Positions 6,672 to 14,823 of a DNA stretch of 14,825 nt are shown here, piece after piece. Every line of letters starts with the position of its first letter. The first letter of the stretch is position 1. The stretch comes from Cyclobacteriaceae bacterium (lineage in GTDB: Bacteria > Bacteroidota > Bacteroidia > Cytophagales > Cyclobacteriaceae), in NCBI GenBank assembly GCA_009885605.1, contig VFKK01000150.1, positions 1 through 14,825 on the forward strand, given 5' to 3'. Made by a program: the position numbers and the translations under genes. Under the pieces are notes generated by a model. The model saw only the letters and a list, made by a program, of their open reading frames with translations. It was not told where the DNA came from and made no database searches.

Positions 6672-8007
6672 GATTAGGATGTAAGTCTTGTTGAATCTCT
6701 TCTAATGATCGGCCTTTGGTTTCAGGCATTTTATATTTCACCCACCAGAGTTGCCAGACCATCATTAGAGCAAAGAATGCGAAGATATATCCGGGCCCGA
6801 ATTGGTTGGCGAAGAATGGAAAGACGTTGGCGATCAATGCTGCAAGAATCCAGTGTGTGAAGCAACCGATTGATTGTCCATACGCTCGAAGTTCATTTGG
6901 GAAAACTTCAGAGATGAACACCCAGATCACAGACCCTTGACCGATGGCATGGGAAGTGATGAAACCAAAAACAAAGATTGGAAGCCAAAAGGAATCTATA
7001 CCTCCTACCAGGAAATTATAGGCCATCAGTGAAAGTGAGATTATGTAACCGAATGAACCGATGTACATGAGTTTTTTCCTTCCCAGTCGATCAATCAAAT
7101 AAAGACCGAGGAATGTTCCGATCAGGTTGACCACACCAATTCCAATTGTTGATATCAGCGCATTTTCGGTTGAAATTCCTGCCATTTCGAATACACGTGG
7201 AGCGAAATAGATGATGGCATTGATACCTGAAACCTGATTAAAGAAGGCAATGAAGATTGCCAGCATGGTAGTAGAGATGAAAGCTTTGCTAAAAAGCGCC
7301 GAGAAACTTCCTTTTTGCTTCAGCATCTTTTCTTCTTCGATGGCGAGACGAATAGCTTCGTCAACACCTTCTGGATCTGTTCGGGTGAGAATGGCTCTTG
7401 CTCTTGGTTCATCATTAAATTTGGTGAGGATCCATCTCGGACTTTCCGGAATCAGGAAAATCATGACAGTGTAGATAATTGCCGGAATAGCTTCTACACC
7501 CATCATCCATCTCCAATCTTCAGGGATTCCTGCAGTTCCGATAAGGTAATTGGATAAATAAGCCATCAGGATTCCGAAAACGATGTTGAATTGGTACAGA
7601 GCAACCAACAAACCTCTGTTTTTTGCGGGGGCAATTTCGGATATATACATCGGAGCGACTACTGAAGAAGCACCTACACCCAAACCTCCAAGAAATCTGA
7701 AGAACGTGAAAGACTCCACATCCCAGGCAATACCTGAACCCAAAGCAGAAACGAAATAAAAGACCCCAATCCACAAAAGACTTTTCTTTCTACCGAGTTT
7801 GTCTGCAGGAATTCCTCCAAACAAAGCACCGATTACTGTTCCATATAGGGCCGAGGCAATAGCAAGACCATGAGTCAGATCATTGAGTTTCCAAACTTCC
7901 TGAATTGCCCGCTCCGCACCGGAGATTACAGCTGTATCAAAACCAAATAAAAAGCCGCCCAAAGCGGCTGTAATTGAAAGGAAAAAGGCGTAGCTCTTTG
8001 AAGACAT
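6661..8007 (-). CDS. MFS sugar porter (sugar:H+ symporter, XylE/GLUT family)
   Basis: Twelve-helix inner-membrane transporter of 448 residues. Sugar-porter signatures are plain: GFLFGFDTAVISG (18-30), the loop 2-3 motif GIPADKLGRKK (65-75), PESPRW (187-192) ending the N-half, the substrate-site stretch NQVSGINAIIYFAP (257-270), the second-half loop motif DRLGRKK (306-312), and the C-terminal PETKGRSLEEI (428-438). Where XylE-type proteins have QQ before xSGxN, this protein has Asn257-Gln258, a change I believe is common in Bacteroidota relatives. It heads a two-gene minus-strand unit with the PfkB kinase. The substrate is a monosaccharide, probably a hexose given the fructokinase-like partner, but specificity cannot be read from sequence. 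Proton coupling is assumed from the family. Confidence 0.92.
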   Translation of the reverse strand: MSSKSYAFFLSITAALGGFLFGFDTAVISGAERAIQEVWKLNDLTHGLAIASALYGTVIGALFGGIPADKLGRKKSLLWIGVFYFVSALGSGIAWDVESFTFFRFLGGLGVGASSVVAPMYISEIAPAKNRGLLVALYQFNIVFGILMAYLSNYLIGTAGIPEDWRWMMGVEAIPAIIYTVMIFLIPESPRWILTKFNDEPRARAILTRTDPEGVDEAIRLAIEEEKMLKQKGSFSALFSKAFISTTMLAIFIAFFNQVSGINAIIYFAPRVFEMAGISTENALISTIGIGVVNLIGTFLGLYLIDRLGRKKLMYIGSFGYIISLSLMAYNFLVGGIDSFWLPIFVFGFITSHAIGQGSVIWVFISEVFPNELRAYGQSIGCFTHWILAALIANVFPFFANQFGPGYIFAFFALMMVWQLWWVKYKMPETKGRSLEEIQQDLHPNHVV

Positions 8008-8033
8008 GGATGAATTGGGCTAATTATATTTTA

Positions 8034-8063
8034 CTAAACTAAAGAGAACCCGAATAAATCAAA
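8034..8063 (-). promoter_or_regulatory. candidate promoter for the transporter-kinase unit
   Basis: On the minus strand TTTG (8063-8060) is followed after 18 bp by TAGTTTAG (8041-8034), one base off TANNTTTG. It lies about 27 bp before the transporter ATG, in the 82-bp gap after the CoA-transferase gene, so the sugar genes may be transcribed separately from that gene. Confidence 0.3.
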
Positions 8064-8089
8064 ACTTATCAGACTCTTTTCCCTTCAGA

Positions 8090-9382
8090 TTATCTGAAAG
8101 GGTAAACAAAGCTTCCAAATCTTTCCATTATTGCTTTTTCCAACTCTTCATGATGACTTGGATGAGAAATTCTCATCAGTTCATGAGCTCGCTGCCGTAG
8201 GTTTTTTCCATATAAATTGGCCACTCCAAACTCCGTAACGACATATTGTAAGTGAGCTCTTGTTGTCACCACACCAGCTCCTTGCCTCAAATACGGGACT
8301 ATTTTGGAAGTTCCTTTTTTGGTGCAGGCAGTCATAGCCATGATTGGTTTGCCTCCGTCTGAAAGTGAGGCGCCACGCATGAAGTCCATTTGTCCACCCA
8401 CGCCTGAGTAATGATAACTTCCGATGGAATCTGCGCAAACCTGACCCGTCAGATCCATTTCCAGGCAGCTATTAATTGAAACTACTTTTGGGTTTTTCCG
8501 GATGACTGCAGTATCATTTACATATGCAGCCTCGTGAAATGAGTACTCTGGATTGTCATGAATTTCTTTGTAAAGCGCAGCTGACCCTACGGTGAAGGAG
8601 GAGACTACTTTTCCCGGATGTTTTTTCTTATAAGCATTGGTCACAGCCCCGGATTTCATCAGACCGAGGATTCCGTCGGAAAACATTTCAGTATGAATTC
8701 CAAGATCTTTATGGGTGTGCAGGGAGTCAAGAACTGCATCAGGGATTGCTCCTATACCCATTTGAATGGTTGCGCGGTCCTCTATTAAATTGGCAATATG
8801 ATGACCGATTTGACGCTCAGTCTCGGTGATTTTTTTACCATAATTCACCTCGAAAAGTGGTTCATCGACATAGGTCGCTGCCGCAAACTTTGAAAAATGG
8901 ATATGTCCGTCTCCATGAGTTCTTGGCATTTGTTTATTGACCTGAGCAATGATGATTCTTGCAGTGTCCACGGCCGGTTTGGCGATGTCAATGGAAGTTC
9001 CCAAAGAGCAATAGCCGTGAATATCAGGTTCGGAAACATGGATTAAAGCCACATCAATTTTGAGGATATTTTTTCTGAAAAGGTGCCCGATCTCACTTAG
9101 AAAGATCGGAACATACCCGCCCTGATCAGAATTGACTGCGGCTCTTACATTTTCGGAAACGAAAAGAGAATTCATGAAAAAACTTTCTTTACAATCAGGT
9201 TCAACCAAAGGCATGGGCCCAAAGGTTGAAATTGCGACCAGTTCAACATTTCGGAGTTCATTTTTTCTCGCTGCCAAAGCAAAAAGAAGCGTTGTGGGAG
9301 TAGCAGCACTACCATGAATAAAAACTCTCTGGTTACTTTGAATCAGACTTACTGCGTTTTCCGGGGTGGTGTAACTGGTCAT
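8090..9382 (-). CDS. acetyl-CoA hydrolase/transferase family protein (4-hydroxybutyrate CoA-transferase-like)
   Basis: Transfers CoA between acyl-CoA and a free carboxylic acid through a glutamyl-CoA thioester, or hydrolyses acyl-CoA. The 430 residues match 4-hydroxybutyrate/butyrate CoA-transferases better than the longer succinyl-CoA:acetate type (about 500). Motifs include VFIHGSAATP near the N-terminus, SEPDIHGYCSLGTSIDIA, QMGIGAIPDAV, HTEMFSDG whose Glu (residue 232) is the expected catalytic one, and the glycine-rich GVGGQMDFMRGA near the C-terminus. The frame is open to a TTG at 9433, but the ATG at 9382 gives the family's normal start (TTPENAVSLIQS) and length, so I chose it. It is divergent from icmF across 236 bp, suggesting a role in short-chain acyl-CoA metabolism. 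The actual acid substrate is unknown. Confidence 0.88.
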   Translation of the reverse strand: MTSYTTPENAVSLIQSNQRVFIHGSAATPTTLLFALAARKNELRNVELVAISTFGPMPLVEPDCKESFFMNSLFVSENVRAAVNSDQGGYVPIFLSEIGHLFRKNILKIDVALIHVSEPDIHGYCSLGTSIDIAKPAVDTARIIIAQVNKQMPRTHGDGHIHFSKFAAATYVDEPLFEVNYGKKITETERQIGHHIANLIEDRATIQMGIGAIPDAVLDSLHTHKDLGIHTEMFSDGILGLMKSGAVTNAYKKKHPGKVVSSFTVGSAALYKEIHDNPEYSFHEAAYVNDTAVIRKNPKVVSINSCLEMDLTGQVCADSIGSYHYSGVGGQMDFMRGASLSDGGKPIMAMTACTKKGTSKIVPYLRQGAGVVTTRAHLQYVVTEFGVANLYGKNLRQRAHELMRISHPSHHEELEKAIMERFGSFVYPFR

Positions 9383-9618
9383 TGCTCTGAAGCTTGTTGT
9401 ATTTGGCCCAATATTAAGGTTTGTTCCTTTCAATTAAGTTGATATTAATCAGGCATCGCAAAGAATCTCATGGAATTCAGCCAAATAATATTCTGTTTTG
9501 AGTAAGAGGAAAATCAAGAGCTCTTTGATTTTTGTTATATTCGCAGTCCCTTTTCATCCTTGATTTCGTTGCTAAATATGGCAATGAACTAAGCCGACTA
9601 AGTATTAAACCCAAACTC

Positions 9619-12600
9619 ATGTCTATTTCTCAGGAGATTTATAAACCAAAGAATCATATCCGGATCGTTACCGCCGCCTCACTTTTTGATGGTCACGATG
9701 CCGCGATCAATATCATGCGCCGGATTATTCAGTCTACCGGTTGCGAAGTGATCCATTTGGGCCATAACAGATCCGTCCAGGAAATCGTCGATTGTGCGAT
9801 TCAGGAGGATGTGCAGGCAATTGCCATTACTTCTTATCAGGGCGGACACGTGGAATTTTTCAAATACATGTATGATCTCCTTCGGGAAAAAGGTGCCGGT
9901 CATGTTAAGATTTTTGGAGGAGGGGGAGGTACGATTCACCCCGAGGAAATCCGTGAACTCCATGAGTATGGGATTTCCAAAATCTATTCACCCGATAATG
10001 GAAGGGCGATGGGCTTGCAGGGAATGATCAATGACTTGGTCATGCAGTGCGATTTCCCAATCGGAGATGAATTGCCAAAGGAATTTACACTTGTGAAAGA
10101 GCGAAAGGAATTCGTAGCGAGAGCGATTTCAGCTTTTGAAAACTTCCCCGAAAACTCCAGGGAAGTGCTTGACCAAATAAGGAAGAAAAGCAAAGAATTG
10201 ACTACACCCGTATTGGGAATCACCGGAACCGGCGGGTCAGGAAAATCTTCTTTGGTGGATGAATTGGTTCGCAGATTCCTGGTGGATTTTGATGATAAAA
10301 CTCTGGCAATCATTTCTGTAGATCCATCTAAGCGAAAAACGGGTGGAGCTCTTTTGGGAGATAGAATCCGGATGAATGCAATCCATCACCCTCGGGTTTT
10401 CATGCGTTCTTTGGCCACTCGTCAGTCTAATTTGGCACTTTCAAAATACGTACAGGACGCCGTTGATACGGTGAAAGCGGCGGGTTTTGACATGGTTATT
10501 TTGGAGACTTCGGGAATCGGACAGTCTGATACGGAGATTATTGAGCATTCGGATATTTCACTTTATGTGATGACTCCGGAGTACGGGGCAGCTTCGCAGT
10601 TGGAAAAAATCGACATGCTTGACTTTGCAAATGTGATCGCTCTGAACAAGTTTGACAAGCGCGGGGCACTGGATGCGATTCGGGATGTGAAAAAGCAATT
10701 TAAGCGAAACCATAATCTTTGGGATATTTCAGATGAGGAAATTCCTGTTTTTGGCACCATCGCTTCCCAGTTTAACGATCCGGGGATGAACCAACTTTAT
10801 CGGGCAATGATCCATAAAATCGGAGAAAAATACTCCGGCTGGGAAAGTACATTCGAACTTACGGCTGGCACTTCGGAGAAGATTTACATCATTCCACCGG
10901 CCCGAACCCGCTATCTGAGCGAAATCACTGAGAATAATCGAAGCTACGACCGATGGGTGGAGGAGCAGAAAGAAATTGCGCAGCAACTCTACAGCATACA
11001 AAAATCCATTGAATCAATCGGTAATACCAAAATTGAGGACAAGGACAGACTGATCAAGGAACTTCAGGAAGTCTATGCACAGGTAGAACTGAATCTCGAT
11101 CCGAAAAATAAAAAATGGCTTGAAGAATGGCCGGCTGAAGCCGCCCGTTACGGAGAGGATTACTACACATTTAAAGTTCGCGACAAGGAATTAAAGGTAA
11201 AAACCTATCATTCCTCACTTTCAAATTCCCGAATTCCTAAAGTTTCAATGCCCAAATACGAGGCTTGGGGTGAATTGCTGAAATGGGGATTGAGAGAAAA
11301 TCTTCCAGGCTATTTCCCATACACTGCAGGAGTTTTTCCATTCAAAAGAGAAGGAGAGGACCCTACCAGAATGTTTGCCGGAGAGGGCGGACCGGAGCGA
11401 ACCAATAAGCGCTTTCATTATGTGTCCAAAGGAATGCCTGCAAAACGTCTTTCTACTGCGTTTGACTCCGTGACTTTGTACGGGGAAGATCCGGATTACA
11501 GACCGGATATCTATGGTAAAATCGGCAATTCCGGTGTGAACATTTGTTGCCTTGACGATGCGAAGAGATTGTATTCAGGGTTCAATCTCGTTGATCCGAT
11601 GACATCGGTTTCGATGACTATCAATGGTCCCGCTGCGACTATGACGGCATTTTTCATGAATGCTGCCATTGACCAGCAATGCGAGATATACATCAAAGCC
11701 AACGGATTGAAAGATGATGTAGAACAGAAAATCCAGACGATCTATAAGACTAAAAACCTTCCCGTCCCCACTTATAATGCGGGGATTCCTGAAGGAAATG
11801 AAGGATTGGGTCTGATGCTTTTGGGCGTGACCGGAGATCAGGTTTTGTCGGCTGGGGTTTATGAAAAAATCAAAGCTGATACACTTTCCAAGGTCAGAGG
11901 AACTGTCCAATCAGATATCCTGAAAGAAGATCAGGCTCAGAATACTTGTATTTTCTCGACGGAATTTTCTCTTCGCTTGATGGGCGATGTACAACAATAT
12001 TTCATTGATCAGAAAGTCAGAAACTTCTATTCGGTTTCTATTTCGGGCTACCATATTGCAGAGGCCGGAGCTAATCCGATTACCCAATTGGCCTTGACAC
12101 TTTCCAACGGATTCACTTACGTGGAATATTATGTCTCTCGTGGCATGAATATCAACGACTTTGCACCAAACCTATCCTTTTTCTTTTCCAACGGAATAGA
12201 TCCTGAGTATGCGGTAATCGGTCGGGTGGCAAGGAGAATCTGGGCAAAAGCCATGAAATTGAAATACGGAGCGAATGAAAGATCCCAGATGCTGAAGTAT
12301 CATATTCAGACTTCCGGAAGATCACTTCACGCGCAGGAGATTGATTTCAACGATATCCGCACGACGCTTCAGGCGCTTTACGCGATCTACGACAATTGTA
12401 ACTCGCTCCATACCAATGCCTACGATGAGGCAATCACGACTCCTACCGAGGGCTCAGTAAGAAGAGCGATGGCGATTCAGCTGATCATCAACAAGGAATT
12501 GGGACTGGCAAAAAATGAAAATCCGCTTCAAGGCGCTTTCATTATTGAAGATTTGACTGATTTGGTGGAAGAAGCGGTGTACCTGGAATTTGATCGGATC

Positions 12601-12996
12601 ACCGAGCGAGGTGGAGTTTTGGGAGCGATGGAAACCATGTATCAGCGCGGCAAAATCCAGGAAGAAAGTCTCCATTATGAGATGCAGAAGCATACCGGAG
12701 AATATCCGATAATTGGAGTGAATACTTTCCTTTCGTCTGACGGTTCGCCGACGATCATTCCGGGTGAAGTCATCCGCGCTAATGAGGATGAAAAAGAAGG
12801 TCAGATTCAAACCCTGGGTAACCTTCATTCTTTTAATCCGGCTAAGGTTAAAGAACATTTGGCTGCATTGAAAAAGGCTTCTATTAAAAATGAAAACATC
12901 TTCTCAGAACTAATGGAAGCTGTAAAATATTGTTCTTTGGGTGAAATCACCCATGCACTCTATGAAGTAGGAGGACAGTATCGCAGAAATATGTAA
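9619..12996 (+). CDS. icmF: fused isobutyryl-CoA mutase IcmF (B12-binding, G-protein chaperone and mutase in one chain)
   Basis: Adenosylcobalamin enzyme interconverting isobutyryl-CoA and n-butyryl-CoA, with a built-in GTPase that controls cofactor loading. The 1125 residues have the IcmF order. The B12-binding domain is at about 14-140, with DGHDAA (24-29) and His26 as the cobalt ligand. A MeaB-like GTPase follows at about 195-400, with P-loop GITGTGGSGKS (200-210), DPSKRKTGGALLGDR (235-249) and NKFDKRG (343-349). The mutase barrel runs from about 550. Where methylmalonyl-CoA mutases have the carboxylate-binding Tyr (RQYAGF) and Arg (VRNTYI), this protein has Phe586 (RMFAGEG) and Gln774 (AQNTCIF), the isobutyryl-type pair. 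SGYHIAEAGA (809-818) holds the active-site His. The frame is open back to a TTG at 9532, but the ATG at 9619 fits the family N-terminus. A -7-like TATATTCG at 9536 lacks a matching -33. Confidence 0.93.
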   Translation: MSISQEIYKPKNHIRIVTAASLFDGHDAAINIMRRIIQSTGCEVIHLGHNRSVQEIVDCAIQEDVQAIAITSYQGGHVEFFKYMYDLLREKGAGHVKIFGGGGGTIHPEEIRELHEYGISKIYSPDNGRAMGLQGMINDLVMQCDFPIGDELPKEFTLVKERKEFVARAISAFENFPENSREVLDQIRKKSKELTTPVLGITGTGGSGKSSLVDELVRRFLVDFDDKTLAIISVDPSKRKTGGALLGDRIRMNAIHHPRVFMRSLATRQSNLALSKYVQDAVDTVKAAGFDMVILETSGIGQSDTEIIEHSDISLYVMTPEYGAASQLEKIDMLDFANVIALNKFDKRGALDAIRDVKKQFKRNHNLWDISDEEIPVFGTIASQFNDPGMNQLYRAMIHKIGEKYSGWESTFELTAGTSEKIYIIPPARTRYLSEITENNRSYDRWVEEQKEIAQQLYSIQKSIESIGNTKIEDKDRLIKELQEVYAQVELNLDPKNKKWLEEWPAEAARYGEDYYTFKVRDKELKVKTYHSSLSNSRIPKVSMPKYEAWGELLKWGLRENLPGYFPYTAGVFPFKREGEDPTRMFAGEGGPERTNKRFHYVSKGMPAKRLSTAFDSVTLYGEDPDYRPDIYGKIGNSGVNICCLDDAKRLYSGFNLVDPMTSVSMTINGPAATMTAFFMNAAIDQQCEIYIKANGLKDDVEQKIQTIYKTKNLPVPTYNAGIPEGNEGLGLMLLGVTGDQVLSAGVYEKIKADTLSKVRGTVQSDILKEDQAQNTCIFSTEFSLRLMGDVQQYFIDQKVRNFYSVSISGYHIAEAGANPITQLALTLSNGFTYVEYYVSRGMNINDFAPNLSFFFSNGIDPEYAVIGRVARRIWAKAMKLKYGANERSQMLKYHIQTSGRSLHAQEIDFNDIRTTLQALYAIYDNCNSLHTNAYDEAITTPTEGSVRRAMAIQLIINKELGLAKNENPLQGAFIIEDLTDLVEEAVYLEFDRITERGGVLGAMETMYQRGKIQEESLHYEMQKHTGEYPIIGVNTFLSSDGSPTIIPGEVIRANEDEKEGQIQTLGNLHSFNPAKVKEHLAALKKASIKNENIFSELMEAVKYCSLGEITHALYEVGGQYRRNM

Positions 12997-13001
12997 GTCA
13001 A

Positions 13002-13034
13002 TTGAAAAATTGCAAAATTTGAAAATTAGTTTTG
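13002..13034 (+). promoter_or_regulatory. weak candidate promoter ahead of the osmC unit
   Basis: TAGTTTTG (13027-13034) fits the -7 consensus TANNTTTG exactly, but the nearest upstream TTG (13002-13004) is 22 bp away, at the long end of usual spacing. The sequence is AT-rich, so a chance match is likely. It would leave a leader of about 110 nt containing the heptamer repeat. Confidence 0.2.
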
Positions 13035-13114
13035 GTATTTTAAGATTATACTTTCTCTTGAAATTGAATCAGTGTAATCTAAAGCCCTAACAATCTAATA
13101 TTTACCTATTGCTA

Positions 13115-13142
13115 TGGACTGTGGTCTGTGGCCTGTTGACCA
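13115..13142 (+). repeat. four-copy degenerate heptamer repeat (TGGNCTG) just before osmC
   Basis: TGGACTG, TGGTCTG, TGGCCTG and the decayed TTGACCA follow one another without gaps, a strict 7-bp period. It ends 9 bp before the start codon of the OsmC gene. The 7-bp period recalls the CAGT arrays around the four-helix-bundle gene, although the unit sequence differs. Confidence 0.6.
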
Positions 13143-13151
13143 AAAAAGAAA

Positions 13152-13565
13152 ATGTCAAAAAGAAATGTAACTGTCCGGATGAAATCGGACTACGAATACG
13201 AGGCTAGTAATGCTCAGGGCAACATTGTCCAAATCGATATGTATGATGCGCCAAATAAAAAAGCCCAATCCCCAATGGATTTGCTGCTTTCAGCTTTGGG
13301 AGGCTGTGCATCGGTTGATGCAGTTTTGATGATGAAGAAAAAGAGAAGAGAAATTGTGGATTTTTTTATCGAATTAGAAGGTCAGCGAAATGATGGAGTT
13401 CCGGCTTTATACACTGACATTCATTTGAAATTCACGTTAATATCACCAGATGCTACCAATGAGGAGTTTGCAAAGGTGGTTGCGCTTTCGGTAGAGAAAT
13501 ACTGTTCCGTTTCGTCTTCCCTGAAGTCTAAAGTGACGTTTTCTACTGAAGTCAGAAAATCCTGA
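13152..13565 (+). CDS. OsmC/Ohr-family protein
   Basis: Small cytoplasmic protein of 137 residues in the OsmC/Ohr fold, whose characterised members reduce organic hydroperoxides with a pair of redox cysteines. Both cysteines are in place: Cys52 in SALGGCASVDAV at the start of the central helix, and Cys118 in VEKYCSVSSSL. SPMDLLLSALGGC (40-52) is the standard family lead-in. The pattern resembles the YhfA-like OsmC branch, whose role is poorly defined, more than classical Ohr, so peroxidase activity is likely but not certain. The ATG at 13152 follows CAAAAAAGAAA, an A-rich Bacteroidota-type start without a Shine-Dalgarno sequence. Its stop codon overlaps the next start codon as TGATG, so the pair is translationally coupled. 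Confidence 0.9.
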   Translation: MSKRNVTVRMKSDYEYEASNAQGNIVQIDMYDAPNKKAQSPMDLLLSALGGCASVDAVLMMKKKRREIVDFFIELEGQRNDGVPALYTDIHLKFTLISPDATNEEFAKVVALSVEKYCSVSSSLKSKVTFSTEVRKS

Positions 13566-13804
13566 TGCGGGTTATTAAGGAGTTTGTCCAGGAGGAGGTA
13601 CGAGTGAGTATTTTCTCCTGGAACAATAAATACATAGTCAAATTTGAATTGGGCCCGATGGAGCAGACTTTCAAGCTCAATGAGACTGATATTTTAGAAG
13701 AACAGGACCTGGAAAGCTTTTTTTCGGGAGATTTTTTTGAAAAAGTGAAATTGAGGTTTGAAGAAATGGGGAAAACACTTCGTGCCCAACTCGAAATTTT
13801 ATAA
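13565..13804 (+). CDS. hypothetical protein, 79 residues, coupled to osmC
   Basis: I do not recognise the family. The ATG at 13565-13567 shares its A with the TGA stop of the osmC gene, which supports real, coupled translation. The product is soluble-looking and acidic with no signal peptide or membrane segment. The first half (residues about 5-40) alternates hydrophobic and polar residues as in beta-strands (VRVSIFSWNNKYIVKFEL). A short acidic turn (LEEQDLESFFSGD) and an amphipathic C-terminal helix (KVKLRFEEMGKTLRAQLEIL) follow. It contains no cysteine. It lies 23 bp before the Cache lipoprotein gene and probably shares its transcript. Confidence 0.7.
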   Translation: MRVIKEFVQEEVRVSIFSWNNKYIVKFELGPMEQTFKLNETDILEEQDLESFFSGDFFEKVKLRFEEMGKTLRAQLEIL

Positions 13805-13827
13805 TTTAAGGAGATTCATTCTGCTTT

Positions 13828-14823
13828 ATGTTAAAATTAACGCTGGGTTTTTTCGTGGTGATACTTATCTCGGTGTCCTGCTCAACTAAAAAGGAGAACC
13901 AAAATACTGATGTATCCGGGTTGAAAAACCTCATTTCTTCCATGGAGAGTGAGTTTTTGGAGTTCAATGAGGAGATAGGGTTACTGAAGCAGCATTACAA
14001 TTTCCTGATCACCAAACGTGATAGCCTGCTTCCTTTGGCAGAAAAAGGGAAATACCATTTTTATGGCCGATTTTCTGCAAACCTTCCTGAAACGGATTCT
14101 ACTTTAAGCACCGTTTTTATTTCTACTAATAACAGGGATTTTGAAAAGGCCAAAGAAGAAGTTGCCTTGACAAATGGTTTGGATTCTGTGTTTTTCAAAC
14201 TATTTCACAAGTACGATCTGATCGCACAAGTTTATTCAAATTCTGCTTCAAACGTTTCCAGAGTATATCCGACCTATGATGCTCAAAATCTTATAGCACC
14301 GGAGGTAGATATCACCAAGTTTAATTTTTACTATCGGGCAGATTTGGAAAATAATCCGAATAAAGGTCCAATATGGATACCTGAAGCCTATGTAGATCCC
14401 GCCGGAAGTGGCTGGATTCTTTCTTTAATTCAGCCAGTTTATGAGGAAGATGAGCTGTTTGCAGTTCTTGGAATTGATTTTTTGGTGGATGATTTAGTCC
14501 ACCATTATCTTGAAGAAGAGGATGGTAAATTATTAATAATAAATGGTAACGGAGATATTGTAGGAGGTAAATCTTCTGCAATTGAGTCGTTGAGCATGCC
14601 GCCCTTGAAAAATCATGTCTACCGTGAAACTATCAAAATGGATAATTTCAGAATTTCTGACTTCAATCTTTTTAATAGTAAAAGCAAAGAAGTAAGACAA
14701 ATGGCCCAGTCTATTTTGTTTGAAAAAGGAGAACAATTCACTTTTACCAATGAGAAGGGATTGACCAAAGCTCAGGCAGTTCCATTTAAAATAGTGGATT
14801 GGTATCTTTTGGAATTAAATTGA
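13828..14823 (+). CDS. lipoprotein with an extracytoplasmic Cache sensor domain
   Basis: Predicted lipoprotein of 331 residues. The N-terminal signal peptide ends in lipobox SVSC with Cys18 as the lipidated residue. A helical, probably coiled-coil segment follows (about 30-68, NLISSMESEFLEFNEEIGLL). The rest resembles the periplasmic double-Cache domain of sensor kinases and chemoreceptors: SRVYPTYD (144-151), FYYRAD (167-172), EAYVDPAGSGWILSLIQPVY (186-205), then VLGIDFLVDDL. Such domains bind small molecules. The chain stops at the end of the Cache fold, with no transmembrane output helix, kinase or methyl-accepting domain, so a partner would be needed for signalling. An AAGGAG (13808-13813) lies 14 bp ahead of the ATG, farther than usual. 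It is likely co-transcribed with osmC and the 79-residue gene. Confidence 0.82.
   Translation: MLKLTLGFFVVILISVSCSTKKENQNTDVSGLKNLISSMESEFLEFNEEIGLLKQHYNFLITKRDSLLPLAEKGKYHFYGRFSANLPETDSTLSTVFISTNNRDFEKAKEEVALTNGLDSVFFKLFHKYDLIAQVYSNSASNVSRVYPTYDAQNLIAPEVDITKFNFYYRADLENNPNKGPIWIPEAYVDPAGSGWILSLIQPVYEEDELFAVLGIDFLVDDLVHHYLEEEDGKLLIINGNGDIVGGKSSAIESLSMPPLKNHVYRETIKMDNFRISDFNLFNSKSKEVRQMAQSILFEKGEQFTFTNEKGLTKAQAVPFKIVDWYLLELN

Noticed and set aside
8081..8102. Inverted repeat CCCTTCAGAT/ATCTGAAAGGG over the CoA-transferase stop codon as a terminator
   Set aside because: The stem has a one-base bulge and neither strand shows a T-run after it, so it is not a convincing intrinsic terminator; it may be only a weak hairpin.
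9383..9433. Extended CoA-transferase N-terminus from TTG at 9433
   Set aside because: The 17 added residues do not resemble the family, and ATG at 9382 gives the normal start.
9532..9618. Extended IcmF N-terminus from TTG at 9532
   Set aside because: The added residues overlap a probable promoter -7 element, and ATG at 9619 matches the family start.
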